From assembly GCA_050249835.1 (NCBI GenBank), contig JBFWPT010000006.1, positions 1 through 64,000 on the forward strand: 64,000 nt of DNA. The letters run 5' to 3'. Source of the stretch: Miltoncostaea sp050249835. GTDB taxonomy: Bacteria > Actinomycetota > Thermoleophilia > Miltoncostaeales > Miltoncostaeaceae. How positions within the stretch are numbered: the first letter of the stretch is position 1; each line of letters begins with the position of its first letter. The notes beneath the pieces are model-generated. The model ran no database searches, was not told the DNA's origin, and was given only the letters and a program-made list of their open reading frames with translations. Positions 15,463 to 26,996 of this stretch are shown here, one piece after another. The translations under genes and the position numbers were made by a program.

Positions 15463-17007
15463 CTAGACGGGGACGGGGCCGTCCGGATCCGGCACGGGGA
15501 AGTCCCCCGGACCGATGACCTTCGGCGGCGCGGGCCGGATGCCCCAGGTGCCGGTCGTCCCGGTGATCGTGCCGAGGGCCTCGAGGAACGTCACGTAGTG
15601 GTGCGGCCGCGCCACCTCGCCGTTGCTCAGGACGCTCTCGTCGTGGTGGGCGAGGATCGGCTGCTGTCCCGGGATCAGGCGCTCGGCGAGCGCGGAGTGC
15701 CCCGTCGGCGTCCCCACCGGCCGCTCGGTCGCGGGGTCGCCCGGGTTCGCGGGGTCGGCCGTCGGATACTCGTCGTCCAGGCCGATCATGTGCCCGAACT
15801 CGTGGACGATCGTGCGCTGGTCGCTCTCGAAGGTGCCGACCTCGATCTTCACCATCCGCCACGCGGGGTCGTCGGGCAGGGCGCCCTCCTCGCCCTTGGC
15901 CTTCGTCTCCGGCGTCTTGTGGGGCTTGCCCTTCATGATCGCCTCGGCCACCGCGTCGGCCCGCTTCCGCGAGAGCGTCAAGTTCTTCTCCTCCTCGCCC
16001 TCCGCGCTCGCGTGCCCGGTGACGGTCACCGGGAACGGCGGGATGTCGCCGGCCCCCAGGGTCTTGCCGAAGGTCTCGAGGCGGGCGGCGTCGGCCGGGG
16101 CCACCGTGTGCCCGCCCTGGGGGAACAGGATCGTCCCCGGGTTGTCCGTGTCCACCTGCCCATAGCGCTGGCGGGTGGACGTCGACCGGCTGAAGTGGTT
16201 CGTGTCCGGCGTGTCGGCGCCGCCGGCGTCGCGCGAGCTCTCGTGGAGCTCGCCCGGGTTCTGGTCGCCGCGGGCGGCGGGCCAGGTCATCGACTCCTGC
16301 AGATTCGCGTCGTCCGGCCACTTGGTCACCGAGATCGCCCACTGGGCCTTGCCGGTGCCGGTCTTCGGCGCCTCGGCGACCACCACCTTCACGTTCACGG
16401 GCGGCAGCGACTCCCACCCGGGCTTCTGGGAGAAGAACACGTACTTCTCGCTCCAGACCGACTGGATGTCCGAGATCGCGTTCGCCGCCCAGTTCTTCTT
16501 CTCGTCGTCGGTCCAGACGAAGTCCTCCCACTTGTAGCCGCGCTTGAAGACCTCCCCCAGGCCTCCGATCGCCGCGAGCCAGGTGGGGTCGAAGATCCAG
16601 CCGTTCTGGAAGTCGAACGCCATCTTCACCGTGACGACCATCTCGCCGGTGGTGGGCTCGTAGGCCATGTCGAACAGGCCGCCGCCCGTGCTCGGCTTGA
16701 CGTCGATGTCGATGTACGACATCGCCATGAAGGCGGCGAGGTCCGCCGGGATCCCCGCGGGCGGGGCCGTTCCGGGCCCGGGCGGGGCGACGTCCACGGC
16801 CGGGTCGGGGTCGCGCTGCAGCACGCCGCCGGCCGGCCCGCCCATCAGCCGCGCGACGGCGGCGTTGCCCGTGGTGCGCTGCAGGGCGAGCAGCGGGTGG
16901 GTGCGCGCGAGGTCCGGCTGCGGCGGCGCGGGCGGGCGCTCCTCGCCGGGAGGTTTCGGGTCGTGCCGCGCGCCGTGGCGCACGAGCCGTGCCGGAGGGA
17001 CGGCCAT
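15463..17007 (-). CDS. Metalloprotease/OmpA-like protein with eCIS-type motif (copy A)
   Basis: First gene of the operon; 514 residues from the ATG at 17007, which aligns with the start of copy B. It has the same order: LLALQRTTGNAAVARLM at about residue 40, a globular middle with FDPTWLAAIGGLGEVFKRGY, an OmpA-like stretch (VTGHASAEGEEEKNLTLSRKR) and the zinc site TIVHEFGHMIGLDDEY. Both copies share GHSALAERLIPGQQPILAHHDE after the zinc site, with extra His/Asp residues that may complete the metal site or the fold. A possible -10 box, TAGTGT, lies ten bases upstream. Function is inferred as a secreted or injected protease. Confidence 0.7.
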   Translation of the reverse strand: MAVPPARLVRHGARHDPKPPGEERPPAPPQPDLARTHPLLALQRTTGNAAVARLMGGPAGGVLQRDPDPAVDVAPPGPGTAPPAGIPADLAAFMAMSYIDIDVKPSTGGGLFDMAYEPTTGEMVVTVKMAFDFQNGWIFDPTWLAAIGGLGEVFKRGYKWEDFVWTDDEKKNWAANAISDIQSVWSEKYVFFSQKPGWESLPPVNVKVVVAEAPKTGTGKAQWAISVTKWPDDANLQESMTWPAARGDQNPGELHESSRDAGGADTPDTNHFSRSTSTRQRYGQVDTDNPGTILFPQGGHTVAPADAARLETFGKTLGAGDIPPFPVTVTGHASAEGEEEKNLTLSRKRADAVAEAIMKGKPHKTPETKAKGEEGALPDDPAWRMVKIEVGTFESDQRTIVHEFGHMIGLDDEYPTADPANPGDPATERPVGTPTGHSALAERLIPGQQPILAHHDESVLSNGEVARPHHYVTFLEALGTITGTTGTWGIRPAPPKVIGPGDFPVPDPDGPVPV

Positions 17008-17072
17008 CGCACCGCCGACACTACGTCTGCGGCGTCCCGCGGCCCACTCCCATTCGGGCAGACAAACGCGCA

Positions 17073-17113
17073 CGGGCCCGGGCGACCCCCGCGAGGGGGG
17101 TCACCCGGGCCCG
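17073..17113 (-). terminator. Terminator of the chemoreceptor-like gene
   Basis: A long GC-rich inverted repeat (17073-17090 with 17096-17113, one mismatch) lies 15 bases after the stop of the minus-strand gene at 17129. On the minus strand GTTTGTC follows a few bases past the stem. Confidence 0.65.
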
Positions 17114-17128
17114 GGGGGAGCGGTCGCC

Positions 17129-18307
17129 CTAGGAGACGACGAAGCGGCCGACGGACTCCGAGAGGCGCTCGGCGGTGCGGGCGAGCTGCTCGCTGGAGGA
17201 GGCGACCTCCTGGCTGGCGGCGCTCGTCTCGCGGGTGGCGGTGGAGACCTGCTCGGCGGTGGCGCGCGTCTCGCGGGTCACGACCGAGACCTCGCGGGTC
17301 GCCCCGGCGAGCTGGTCCACGCACCCGGAGGTGCGCTCGATGGAGCCCGCCAGCTCGCTGAAGGCGGCGCGCGTCTGCTCGGAAGCGGCGGACGCCGACT
17401 CGGCCAGCTTGCGCACCTCGTCGGCCACGACGGCGAAGCCGCGGCCCTGCTCGCCGGCCCGGGCCGCCTCGATCGCCGCGTTCAGGGCGAGGAGGTTGGT
17501 CTGGTCGGCGATCGACGCGATCTCGACGGTGAGCTGCACGCCCCGCTCGGCCACCTGGCGGGCCTCGGTCGCGAGGGCGACGGCCTCGTCGCCCACCCGG
17601 GCGGCCGTCTCGATCATCTGGTCCTGACGGCCCGCGCCCTCGGCCACGCCCACCATGAGCTGCGCGATGCCGTCGACCGACGAGCCGGTCTCCTCGGCGG
17701 TCGCCGACATCTCCTGCGAGGCGGCGGCCAGGCTGCCGGACATGCCGCGGATCTCGTCGATGACCTCGCCGAGCTCGCCGCGCATCCGGTTGTAGTCCTC
17801 CACCGAGCTCTGCATCTTCTCGAGCGTCCGGTTGAAGGTGGAGGCGAGGGTGCCCAGCTCCGCGCCCGGCTCGGTGGTGACCGGGGTCGTGACCGGGATC
17901 ACCGCGTGGGTCAGGTCGCCGGCGGCCATCTTCGAGAGGCCCTCGGTGAGGCCGGCGAGGCAGTTGTCGGTGAGCGAGTCGAGCCGCGACTGCAGCTGCT
18001 GCAGGCTGGAGTGGTCGCCCAGCGCGGACGCGAACTCGCCGCTGACCGTGTTGTACGCGTCGACCGCGGCCTGCACGTTCAGGATGAGCGCGTTCATCTT
18101 GTCGGCGAGCGCATCGGCGACGGGGTCGCCCGAGCGGTCCTCGATGAGGGTGGTCACCGGGACCACGCGGCGGGTCAGGTCGCCCTGCTGGATGGCCTGC
18201 AGGCCGGCGACGAGCTCGGCGGCACAACGGCCGTTGAGGCTGTCGAGCCGCTCGCCCACCTGCTGGAGGACGTCGGTGCCGCGACGGGACGACGAGGCGA
18301 TGCGCAT
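17129..18307 (-). CDS. Soluble methyl-accepting chemotaxis-type protein
   Basis: A 392-residue protein with a canonical chemoreceptor signalling tip, EIASIADQTNLLALNAAIEAARAGEQGRGFAVVADEVRKLAE, flanked by long heptad coiled coils. Upstream are two similar HAMP-like modules (GLQAIQQGDLTRRVVPVTT and GLSKMAAGDLTHAVIPVTT), each followed by a helix. No membrane segment or sensor domain is seen, so it should be cytoplasmic. The ATG at 18307 gives this length. No che or flagellar genes lie nearby; it may signal to a kinase elsewhere or serve another process. Confidence 0.8.
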   Translation of the reverse strand: MRIASSSRRGTDVLQQVGERLDSLNGRCAAELVAGLQAIQQGDLTRRVVPVTTLIEDRSGDPVADALADKMNALILNVQAAVDAYNTVSGEFASALGDHSSLQQLQSRLDSLTDNCLAGLTEGLSKMAAGDLTHAVIPVTTPVTTEPGAELGTLASTFNRTLEKMQSSVEDYNRMRGELGEVIDEIRGMSGSLAAASQEMSATAEETGSSVDGIAQLMVGVAEGAGRQDQMIETAARVGDEAVALATEARQVAERGVQLTVEIASIADQTNLLALNAAIEAARAGEQGRGFAVVADEVRKLAESASAASEQTRAAFSELAGSIERTSGCVDQLAGATREVSVVTRETRATAEQVSTATRETSAASQEVASSSEQLARTAERLSESVGRFVVS

Positions 18308-18409
18308 TCTGAGGGGCCCCCTGGACGGGTGAACGGTTACCCGTTCGGCATCGGAATTCGTCCGGCCGTCTTTAACCAAATGCGGGCCGGCGGGTCCGGG
18401 CGCCACGGG

Positions 18410-18415
18410 TACCCT
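18410..18415 (+). promoter_or_regulatory. -10 box of leaderless type
   Basis: TACCCT stands six bases before the ATG at 18422. Confidence 0.45.
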
Positions 18416-18421
18416 CCCGCC

Positions 18422-18667
18422 ATGGACGATCCCGAGGGCCACGACCCCGGCGCGGACGGGCCGGCGCGCCGCCCCACGTTCGTGATCGTCGGCCTCGCGG
18501 GGGCCGCGCTCACCGCCGTGGTGATCGTCGTCGCGTTCCTCACCGGCACCGCGGACGACCTGCCCTGGGGCGCGATCATCGGCATCGGGATCCTGCTCGT
18601 CGCGATGGCGGTCGTCGCCCGCCGCCGGCGCCGGGCCCTGGAGCGCCACGAGGACGAGGGGGGCTGA
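18422..18667 (+). CDS. Small two-helix membrane protein
   Basis: An 81-residue protein: acidic, Pro-rich head (MDDPEGHDPGADGPARR), two membrane helices (FVIVGLAGAALTAVVIVVAFL and IIGIGILLVAMAVVA) and a basic/acidic tail (RRRRRALERHEDEGG). By charge both ends should be cytoplasmic. It starts at an ATG six bases after a TACCCT box, consistent with leaderless expression. No family recognised; it is followed 46 bases on by pgsA. Confidence 0.6.
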   Translation: MDDPEGHDPGADGPARRPTFVIVGLAGAALTAVVIVVAFLTGTADDLPWGAIIGIGILLVAMAVVARRRRRALERHEDEGG

Positions 18668-18701
18668 CGGGCCCCCGGGCGGGGCGGAAGGGGGTGGCGG
18701 C

Positions 18702-18707
18702 TATGCT
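18702..18707 (+). promoter_or_regulatory. -10 box of leaderless type (pgsA)
   Basis: TATGCT stands six bases before the GTG at 18714. Confidence 0.5.
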
Positions 18708-18713
18708 CCCGGC

Positions 18714-19292
18714 GTGCGATCCGGGGCCCTGAACGCGCCGCTGTGGTTCACGGCGGTGCGGATCGCCGCGATCCCGCCGCTCATGGTGCTGATCCTGGTC
18801 GACGACATCCCGGACAACCGGTGGTGGGCGTTCGGCGTGTTCGTCGCGGCCTGCGCGACCGACTCGATCGACGGCTGGCTCGCGCGCTCGCGCGGGCTGG
18901 TGACGGTCGCCGGCGCCTTCCTCGACACCCTCGCCGACAAGCTGCTCATGTCGGCCGCCCTGCTCGCCCTGATCCAGACGGGCGACGTGGCCGCGTGGGC
19001 GGCGATGATCATCATCGGCCGCGAGTTCGCCGTGACCGGGCTGCGCATGATCGCGGCCGCGGAGGACGTGATCATCTCGGCCGGGAAGTTCGGGAAGGCG
19101 AAGGCGCTCAGCCAGAACGTCGCGGTGGCCTGCATCATCGCCCCGGGCGTCAACCAGGGCGTCCAGGACGGCCTGCTCTACCTCGCCCTGGTGCTCACGG
19201 TGCTGAGCGGCGCGCACTACTTCCTCGTCGCCCGCTGGCGCATCTTCGCCCGCAAGGGCACCACCACCCCCGACGCCCTCCGGGAACCGTAG
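18714..19292 (+). CDS. pgsA: CDP-diacylglycerol-glycerol-3-phosphate 3-phosphatidyltransferase
   Basis: This membrane enzyme transfers the phosphatidyl group of CDP-diacylglycerol to sn-glycerol-3-phosphate, the committed step to phosphatidylglycerol and cardiolipin. The CDP-alcohol phosphotransferase motif is complete: TDSIDGWLARSRGLVTVAGAFLDTLADK (D-x2-D-G-x2-A-R...G-x3-D-x3-D). Four to five membrane helices surround it; 192 residues is normal. It shares the strand with plsY, nine bases downstream, and both use G3P, which the glycerol genes further on supply. Confidence 0.88.
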   Translation: MRSGALNAPLWFTAVRIAAIPPLMVLILVDDIPDNRWWAFGVFVAACATDSIDGWLARSRGLVTVAGAFLDTLADKLLMSAALLALIQTGDVAAWAAMIIIGREFAVTGLRMIAAAEDVIISAGKFGKAKALSQNVAVACIIAPGVNQGVQDGLLYLALVLTVLSGAHYFLVARWRIFARKGTTTPDALREP

Positions 19293-19301
19293 GGGGCGGT
19301 C

Positions 19302-19925
19302 GTGGACGTCGTGCTCGCCCTCGCCATCGCGTACCTGCTCGGGTCGATCCCCTTCGCCTACCTCGCCGGCCGCGCGCGCGGCATCGACCTGCGGACGGTG
19401 GGCAGCGGCAACCTCGGGGCCGCCAACGTCTTCCGCGCGCTCGGCAAGTCCTGGGGCATCGCGGTCATGGCCGCCGACATCGGCAAGGGCGTCCTCGCGG
19501 TCGTCCTCGCGCGGATCCTGGTCGACGACCCGTGGCCGGCCGTGGCGGCCGGCGCGGCGATGGCCGGCCACGTGTTCCCGGTGTGGCTGCGCTTCAAGGG
19601 CGGGAAGGGCGTCGCCGTCGGGGGCGGCGCGGTCATCGGCCTCATGCCGCTCGCCGCCCTGCTGCTGCTCGCGTTCTGGGCGATCGTCCTGGTCACCACC
19701 CGCTACTCGTCGCTCGCGAGCATCCTGGCCGCGCTCGCCGCGACGCCGGTGGTGTGGGCCCTCGGCTACGCCCCGTCGAAGGTCATCTTCGTGGCGATCG
19801 GATCCGCCGCCGTGCTGGTGTTGCACCGCGGAAACATGGTTCGCCTGGCGCAGGGCCGGGAGAACCGCATATCGTTCGGCAGGCGCCCCCCGTCACCCGG
19901 CTCGGAGCCCCGCTCGCCGGCCTGA
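19302..19925 (+). CDS. plsY: Glycerol-3-phosphate acyltransferase PlsY
   Basis: This enzyme acylates G3P with acyl-phosphate to give lysophosphatidate, the first step of phospholipid synthesis. Three family motifs are present: GSGNLGAANVFRALG, the FKGGKGVA phosphate-binding loop and the late HRGNMVRLAQG. The 207 residues form about six to seven membrane helices, and the GTG start is nine bases after pgsA. It is followed by a 150-base region that holds the probable promoter of the glycerol operon. Confidence 0.9.
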   Translation: MDVVLALAIAYLLGSIPFAYLAGRARGIDLRTVGSGNLGAANVFRALGKSWGIAVMAADIGKGVLAVVLARILVDDPWPAVAAGAAMAGHVFPVWLRFKGGKGVAVGGGAVIGLMPLAALLLLAFWAIVLVTTRYSSLASILAALAATPVVWALGYAPSKVIFVAIGSAAVLVLHRGNMVRLAQGRENRISFGRRPPSPGSEPRSPA

Positions 19926-19959
19926 CCGCCCGATCCCCGGCCTCGCGTCCCCCCGGGGG

Positions 19960-19972
19960 CTTACATTGTAAG
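19960..19972. promoter_or_regulatory. Palindrome upstream of the glycerol operon
   Basis: CTTACATTGTAAG is a perfect 13-base palindrome (6-base arms, one central base), AT-rich in a GC-rich 150-base intergenic region, about 105 bases before glpF. It is a candidate repressor site. The region also holds several GC-rich hairpins (19982-20040) that match no riboswitch I recognise. Confidence 0.4.
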
Positions 19973-20076
19973 GGCAATCGCCGAAACCTGCCGGCGAGGG
20001 CGCCGAGAGGGTTCTCAGCGGCGGGTCGGCGGCGCGATACTCGTGCTGATCGATACAACCCGTGAAAGGGGGAAGC

Positions 20077-20996
20077 GTGGCCGAGGAAGCAGTGGCACGC
20101 CCCGGGGTCCCGCCGGGGAAGACCGGGTGGAGGGGGACGCTCGCCGGGGAGTACCTGGCGGAGTTCCTCGGGACCTTCGTCCTCATCGCCTTCGGTACCG
20201 CCGTCGTCGCGATGTACGTGGCGGCGCTCCCGCTCTCCGGCAGGGGAGAGGGCATCACCACAGACTCCGACTGGCTGCTCATCACCTTCGGGTGGGGCAT
20301 GGCCGTCACGTTCGGCGTCTACGTCGCCGGTGGAGTGACCGGGGCGCACCTGAACCCGGCGGTCTCGATCGCGTTCGCGTCCTTCGGGCGCTTCCCGTGG
20401 GCCAAGGTGCCCGGGTACATCGTCGCCCAGGTCCTGGGCGCGATGGCCGGCGCGGCCCTGGTCTACGCGGTCTACCGGGACGCCATCCAGGCGTTCGAGT
20501 CGGCGAACAGCATCACCCGCGACGGGGGTGACGGCACGGTCGGCATCTTCGTCACCGGTCCAGCCGGATACTTCACGGACTACTGGGGACCGTTCCTCAC
20601 CGAGGTCGTCGGCACCGCCTTCCTGCTGCTGATCATCTTCGCGGTCGTCGACCTGATGAACCTGCCGCCGAAGGCCAACCTGGCGCCGCTGATCATCGGC
20701 CTCGGCGTCTTCGCCATCGGCATGTCGTTCGGCGCGAACTCCGGTTACGCGATCAACCCGGCGCGCGACTTCGGCCCGCGCCTGATCGCCTGGATGATGG
20801 GCTGGGGCGACGCCGCGTTCCCCGGCGCTCAGGGGAATCTGGACGCGTACTGGTGGGTGCCGATCGTGGCACCGATCATCGGAGGCGTGATAGGCGCCGC
20901 GGTGTACAAGTTCTTCATCGAGGACATCCTCCGCGCCCGCCATACCCCCGAATCGTCCGGGGTGGAGTCCAAGGGACGCGTGGTGGAGGACGAGTG

Positions 20997-20997
<1 letters not shown>
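20077..20997 (+). CDS. glpF: Glycerol facilitator (aquaglyceroporin)
   Basis: A 306-residue MIP-family channel for glycerol uptake. Both pore motifs are intact: GAHLNPAVS and AINPARDFGPR. The Asp after the second NPA (NPARD) marks aquaglyceroporins rather than water-only channels. Six membrane helices are visible. The GTG at 20077 is chosen because AAAGGGGGA is just upstream; a GTG at 20062 would overlap that site. It is the first gene of the operon and its TGA overlaps the dhaK ATG (TGATG). Confidence 0.9.
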
Positions 20998-21994
<997 letters not shown>

Positions 21995-21998
<4 letters not shown>

Positions 21999-22657
21999 GC
22001 GACGACCGGCGCATCCCCGCCGGCGAGGTCGCGGACTGGGTCCGCGGCTTCGCCGGCGCGGTCGGCGAGGCGAAGGACGAGCTGACCCGGCTCGACTCCG
22101 CCATCGGCGACGCGGACCACGGGATCAACATGGACCGCGGCATGCGCGCCGTGGTGGAGAAGCTCGACGCGGAGGAGCCCGGGGACGTCCCCGGGCTCAT
22201 GCGCGCCGTCGGCATGGCCCTCATCTCCAAGGTGGGCGGCGCCGGCGGGCCGTTGTACGGCACCTTCTTCCTGCAGTTCGGCTCGGCCGCCGGGTCCGGC
22301 GACCTCACGCCCGACGTCTGGGTGGCCTGCTTCGAGGCCGGCGTCGCGGGCGTGCAGGCGCGCGGGAAGGCCGAGCCCGAGGACAAGACGATGGTGGACG
22401 CGCTCCTGCCGGCCGCCGCCGCGATGCGCGCGGGACTCGGGGAGGGACTCTCCTTCCCCGACCTGCTCGCGCGCGCGGCGGACGCGGCCGAGGAGGGCGC
22501 CCGGGCCACCATCCCGCTGGTCGCGCGCAAGGGGCGCGCGAGCTACCTGGGGGAGCGCAGCGCCGGCCACCAGGACCCGGGCGCGACATCGAGTTCCATG
22601 CTCGTGCGGTGCGCCGCGCGGACGTGGGCCGCGGAGAGCGACGGATCGGAGGACTAG
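21995..22657 (+). CDS. dhaL: Dihydroxyacetone kinase ADP-binding subunit DhaL
   Basis: This subunit holds tightly bound ADP as coenzyme, is rephosphorylated by DhaM, and passes the phosphate to the substrate on DhaK. The Mg-binding acidic motif is LDSAIGDADHGINMDRG (three Asp). The phosphate-contact segment KVGGAGGPLYGTFFLQF and the late GERSAGHQDPGATSS are characteristic. It has 220 residues. It stands between dhaK (4-base overlap) and glpK (no gap), linking the two glycerol branches in one transcript. Confidence 0.93.
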
Positions 22658-24168
22658 ATGGCCGACTACGTGGGCGCGATCGACCAGGGCACCACCAGCA
22701 CCCGCTTCATGATCTTCGACCACGGCGGGCGCGTGAAGGGCATCTCCCAGAAGGAGCACGAGCAGATCTATCCGAAGCCGGGCTGGGTGGAGCACGACCC
22801 GGCCGAGGTGTGGTCGCGTACGCAGGAGGTCGTCACGACGGCGATGAAGGAGGCCGGGCTCGGTCCCGGGGACATCGCCGCGATCGGCATCACCAACCAG
22901 CGCGAGACCGCGGTGGTCTGGGACAGGAACACCGGCGAGGCCGTCTACAACGCGATCGTGTGGCAGGACACGCGCACGGACCGCATCTGCGACGAGCTCA
23001 TGGCCGACGGCGGCCAGGACCGCTTCCGCGGCAAGACCGGCCTCCCCATCGCCACCTACTTCTCGGGGCCGAAGATCCGCTGGATCCTCGACAACGTGGA
23101 CGGGGCGAAGGCGAAGGCCGACTCCGGTGACCTGATCTTCGGGAACATGGACACCTGGGTCATCTGGAACCTGACCGGCGGCACCGACGGCGGCCTGCAC
23201 ATCACCGACGTCTCCAACGCGAGCCGCACGCTCCTGATGGACCTGGCGACGCTCGACTGGGACGACGAGCTGCTGTCGGCGATCGGCGTGCCGCGCTCGA
23301 TGCTCCCGGAGATCCGCTCGTCGAGCCAGGTGTACGGCGACGCGGCGCTCGACGCCGTGAAGGGCGTCCCGGTCGCGGGCGACCTCGGCGACCAGCAGGC
23401 GGCCCTCTTCGGCCAGACCTGCTTCGCCGTCGGCGAGGCCAAGAACACCTACGGCACCGGTAACTTCCTCCTGCTCAACACCGGCACGGAGGCGGTGCAG
23501 AGCAAGAACGGCCTCATCACCACGGCCGGGTACCGCATCGGCGACGAGCCGTGCGTGTACGCGCTCGAGGGCTCCATCGCCATCACCGGCGCCCTCGTGC
23601 AGTGGCTGCGGGACAACCTCAAGCTCATCAAGGCCGCCCCCGAGGTGGAGGAGCTGGCGATGAGCGTCGAGAACAACGGCGGCGTGTACTTCGTGCCGGC
23701 GTTCTCGGGCCTGTTCGCGCCGTACTGGCGCAGCGACGCGCGCGGCGTCATCGCGGGCCTCACCCGCTTCGTCAACGCGGGCCACATCGCGCGGGCGACC
23801 CTCGAGGCCACGGCGTACCAGAGCCGCGAGGTGGTCGAGGCGATGGCCGCCGACTCCGGCGTGACCCTCGAGTCGCTGAAGGTGGACGGGGGCATGGTGG
23901 CCAACGACCTGCTCATGCAGTTCCAGGCCGACCTGCTCAACGTGGACGTCATCCGCCCGGCGGTGGCCGAGACCACGGCGCTCGGGGCGGCCTACGCCGC
24001 CGGCCTCGCCGTCGGCTTCTGGGCCGAGCAGGAGGACCTCCGCGAGAACTGGGTCGAGGACAAGCGCTGGACGCCGGCGATGGACCAGTCGCAGCGCGAG
24101 GTGGAGTACCGCCACTGGAAGAAGGCGGTCACCAAGTCCTTCGACTGGGTGGAGAAGGACGGTGAGGG

Positions 24169-24172
<4 letters not shown>
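22658..24172 (+). CDS. glpK: Glycerol kinase
   Basis: A FGGY-family kinase that phosphorylates glycerol to G3P with ATP. The N-terminal GAIDQGTTSTR phosphate loop, ITNQRETAVVWD, WQDTRTD and the GTGNFLLLNTG adenosine-side segment all match GlpK; length (504) is standard. It begins directly after dhaL and ends in ...VRAD overlapping the unusual CTG start of glpA. Its product feeds GlpABC and also pgsA/plsY. GlpK is commonly the control point of glycerol use. Confidence 0.95.
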
Positions 24173-25745
<1,573 letters not shown>

Positions 25746-25749
<4 letters not shown>

Positions 25750-26996
25750 CCCGGGTCGTCGTGATCGGCGCTGGGCTCGCGGGGCTCACGGCCGCGCTGC
25801 GGCTCGCGGAGGGCGGCGCCCGGGTGACGGTGGTGGCGACGGGTTCGGGGTCGCTGCCCCTCTCCCCCGGCACCATCGACGTCATGGGGTACGACGAGAG
25901 CGGCCGGGTGGACGCCCCGGGCGCGGCCGTGGCCGCCCTGGCGCACTCGGGCCACCCGTACGCCCAATTGAGCCAGGTCCTCGACGAGGCGCTCGGCTGG
26001 TTCCGCGAGCGGGTGCCGGCGCTGCGGTACGTGGGCGGCACCGACACGAACATGCTGCTTCCGACGGCGGTGGGCGCGCCGCGGCCGACGGCCCTCGCGC
26101 CTGCGTCGATGGCGGCGGCCGACCTGCGCCGCGGGCCGAGGCTCGTCGTGGTCGGGCTGCGGGTCCTGAAGGACTTCTTCCCGTCGCTGCTGGCCGACAA
26201 CCTGGGTCGGGCCGCGGGGCTCCCCGCGGCGGTCGAGGTGCGCCACGCCGAGGTCCCGGTGTCGCCCCACCCCGGCCGCGCCGACGTCGCGCCGCAGGTG
26301 TTCGCCCGCGCGCTGGACGACGAACCGGGCTTCCGCCACGCCCTCGCCGACGGCCTGCTGGGGGTGGCCGCCGCCGGCGAGACGCTCGCCCTGCCCGCCG
26401 TCCTCGGGCTGAAGCACCACGCCGAGGTGCACGACGAGCTGCAGCAGCGCCTGGGCGTGCCGGTCGCCGAGATCGCGACGATCCCCCCGTCCGTGCCGGG
26501 CCTGCGCCTCGATCGCGCGCTGCGGGCGGCGGTGGACGCGGCCGGGGGACGCGTCGTCGTCGGCACGTCGGCGGTCGCGGGCGAGGACGCCGGCGGGGCG
26601 CTGACCGGCGTCGTGGTGGAGGAGGCCGCCCGGCGGCGGACCCTCCCCGCGGACGCGGTGGTGCTCGCGACGGGCGGGTTCTCCGCGGGGGGCCTGCAGC
26701 TCGACTCGCACGGCGGGCTGCGCGAGGCGGTGCTCGGGCTCCCGGTCGACGGGCCGCCCGAGGGCGAGCGCGGGCTGAGCAACCGCCACCTCGACCACCA
26801 GCCTCTGATGGCGGCGGGGGTCCGGACCGGCGCCGACGGGCGGGTGGTCGACGGGGACGGGTCGGTGGTGTGGGGGAACCTCTGGGCGGCGGGCACGATC
26901 GTCGCTGGCGCGCACCCCTGGAGGGAGAAGTCCGGCGAGGGCATCGCCATCGCGGGCGGGTACCGCGCGGCGACCGGGATCCTGGAGGCGACATGA
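25746..26996 (+). CDS. glpB: Anaerobic-type glycerol-3-phosphate dehydrogenase subunit B
   Basis: Second flavoprotein subunit of GlpABC, which binds FMN/FAD and passes electrons from GlpA to GlpC. The N-terminal loop VVVIGAGLAGLTAALRLAEGG is intact; PLSPGTIDVMGY, TIPPSVPGLRLDRAL and ATGGFSAGGLQLDS match GlpB. It has 416 residues. The GTG at 25746 overlaps the glpA stop and its own stop overlaps glpC (ATGA). A 20-base stretch at 25939-25958 (coding LAHSGHP) is identical to part of a dispersed repeat; see the findings. Confidence 0.9.

Larger units (their letters stand above)
13500..17007 (-). repeat. Tandem gene duplication (direct repeat about 1.5 kb)
   Basis: The coding regions 13500-15047 and 15463-17007 are direct repeats that align from end to end at high nucleotide identity, with the main divergence in the middle (around the RGDQN...YGQVD segment). 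A 393-base gene separates them. Confidence 0.85.

Noticed and set aside
19982..20040. A riboswitch in the glycerol operon leader
   Set aside because: Some hairpins are possible, but no known riboswitch core could be recognised, so it is only noted as unexplained structure.
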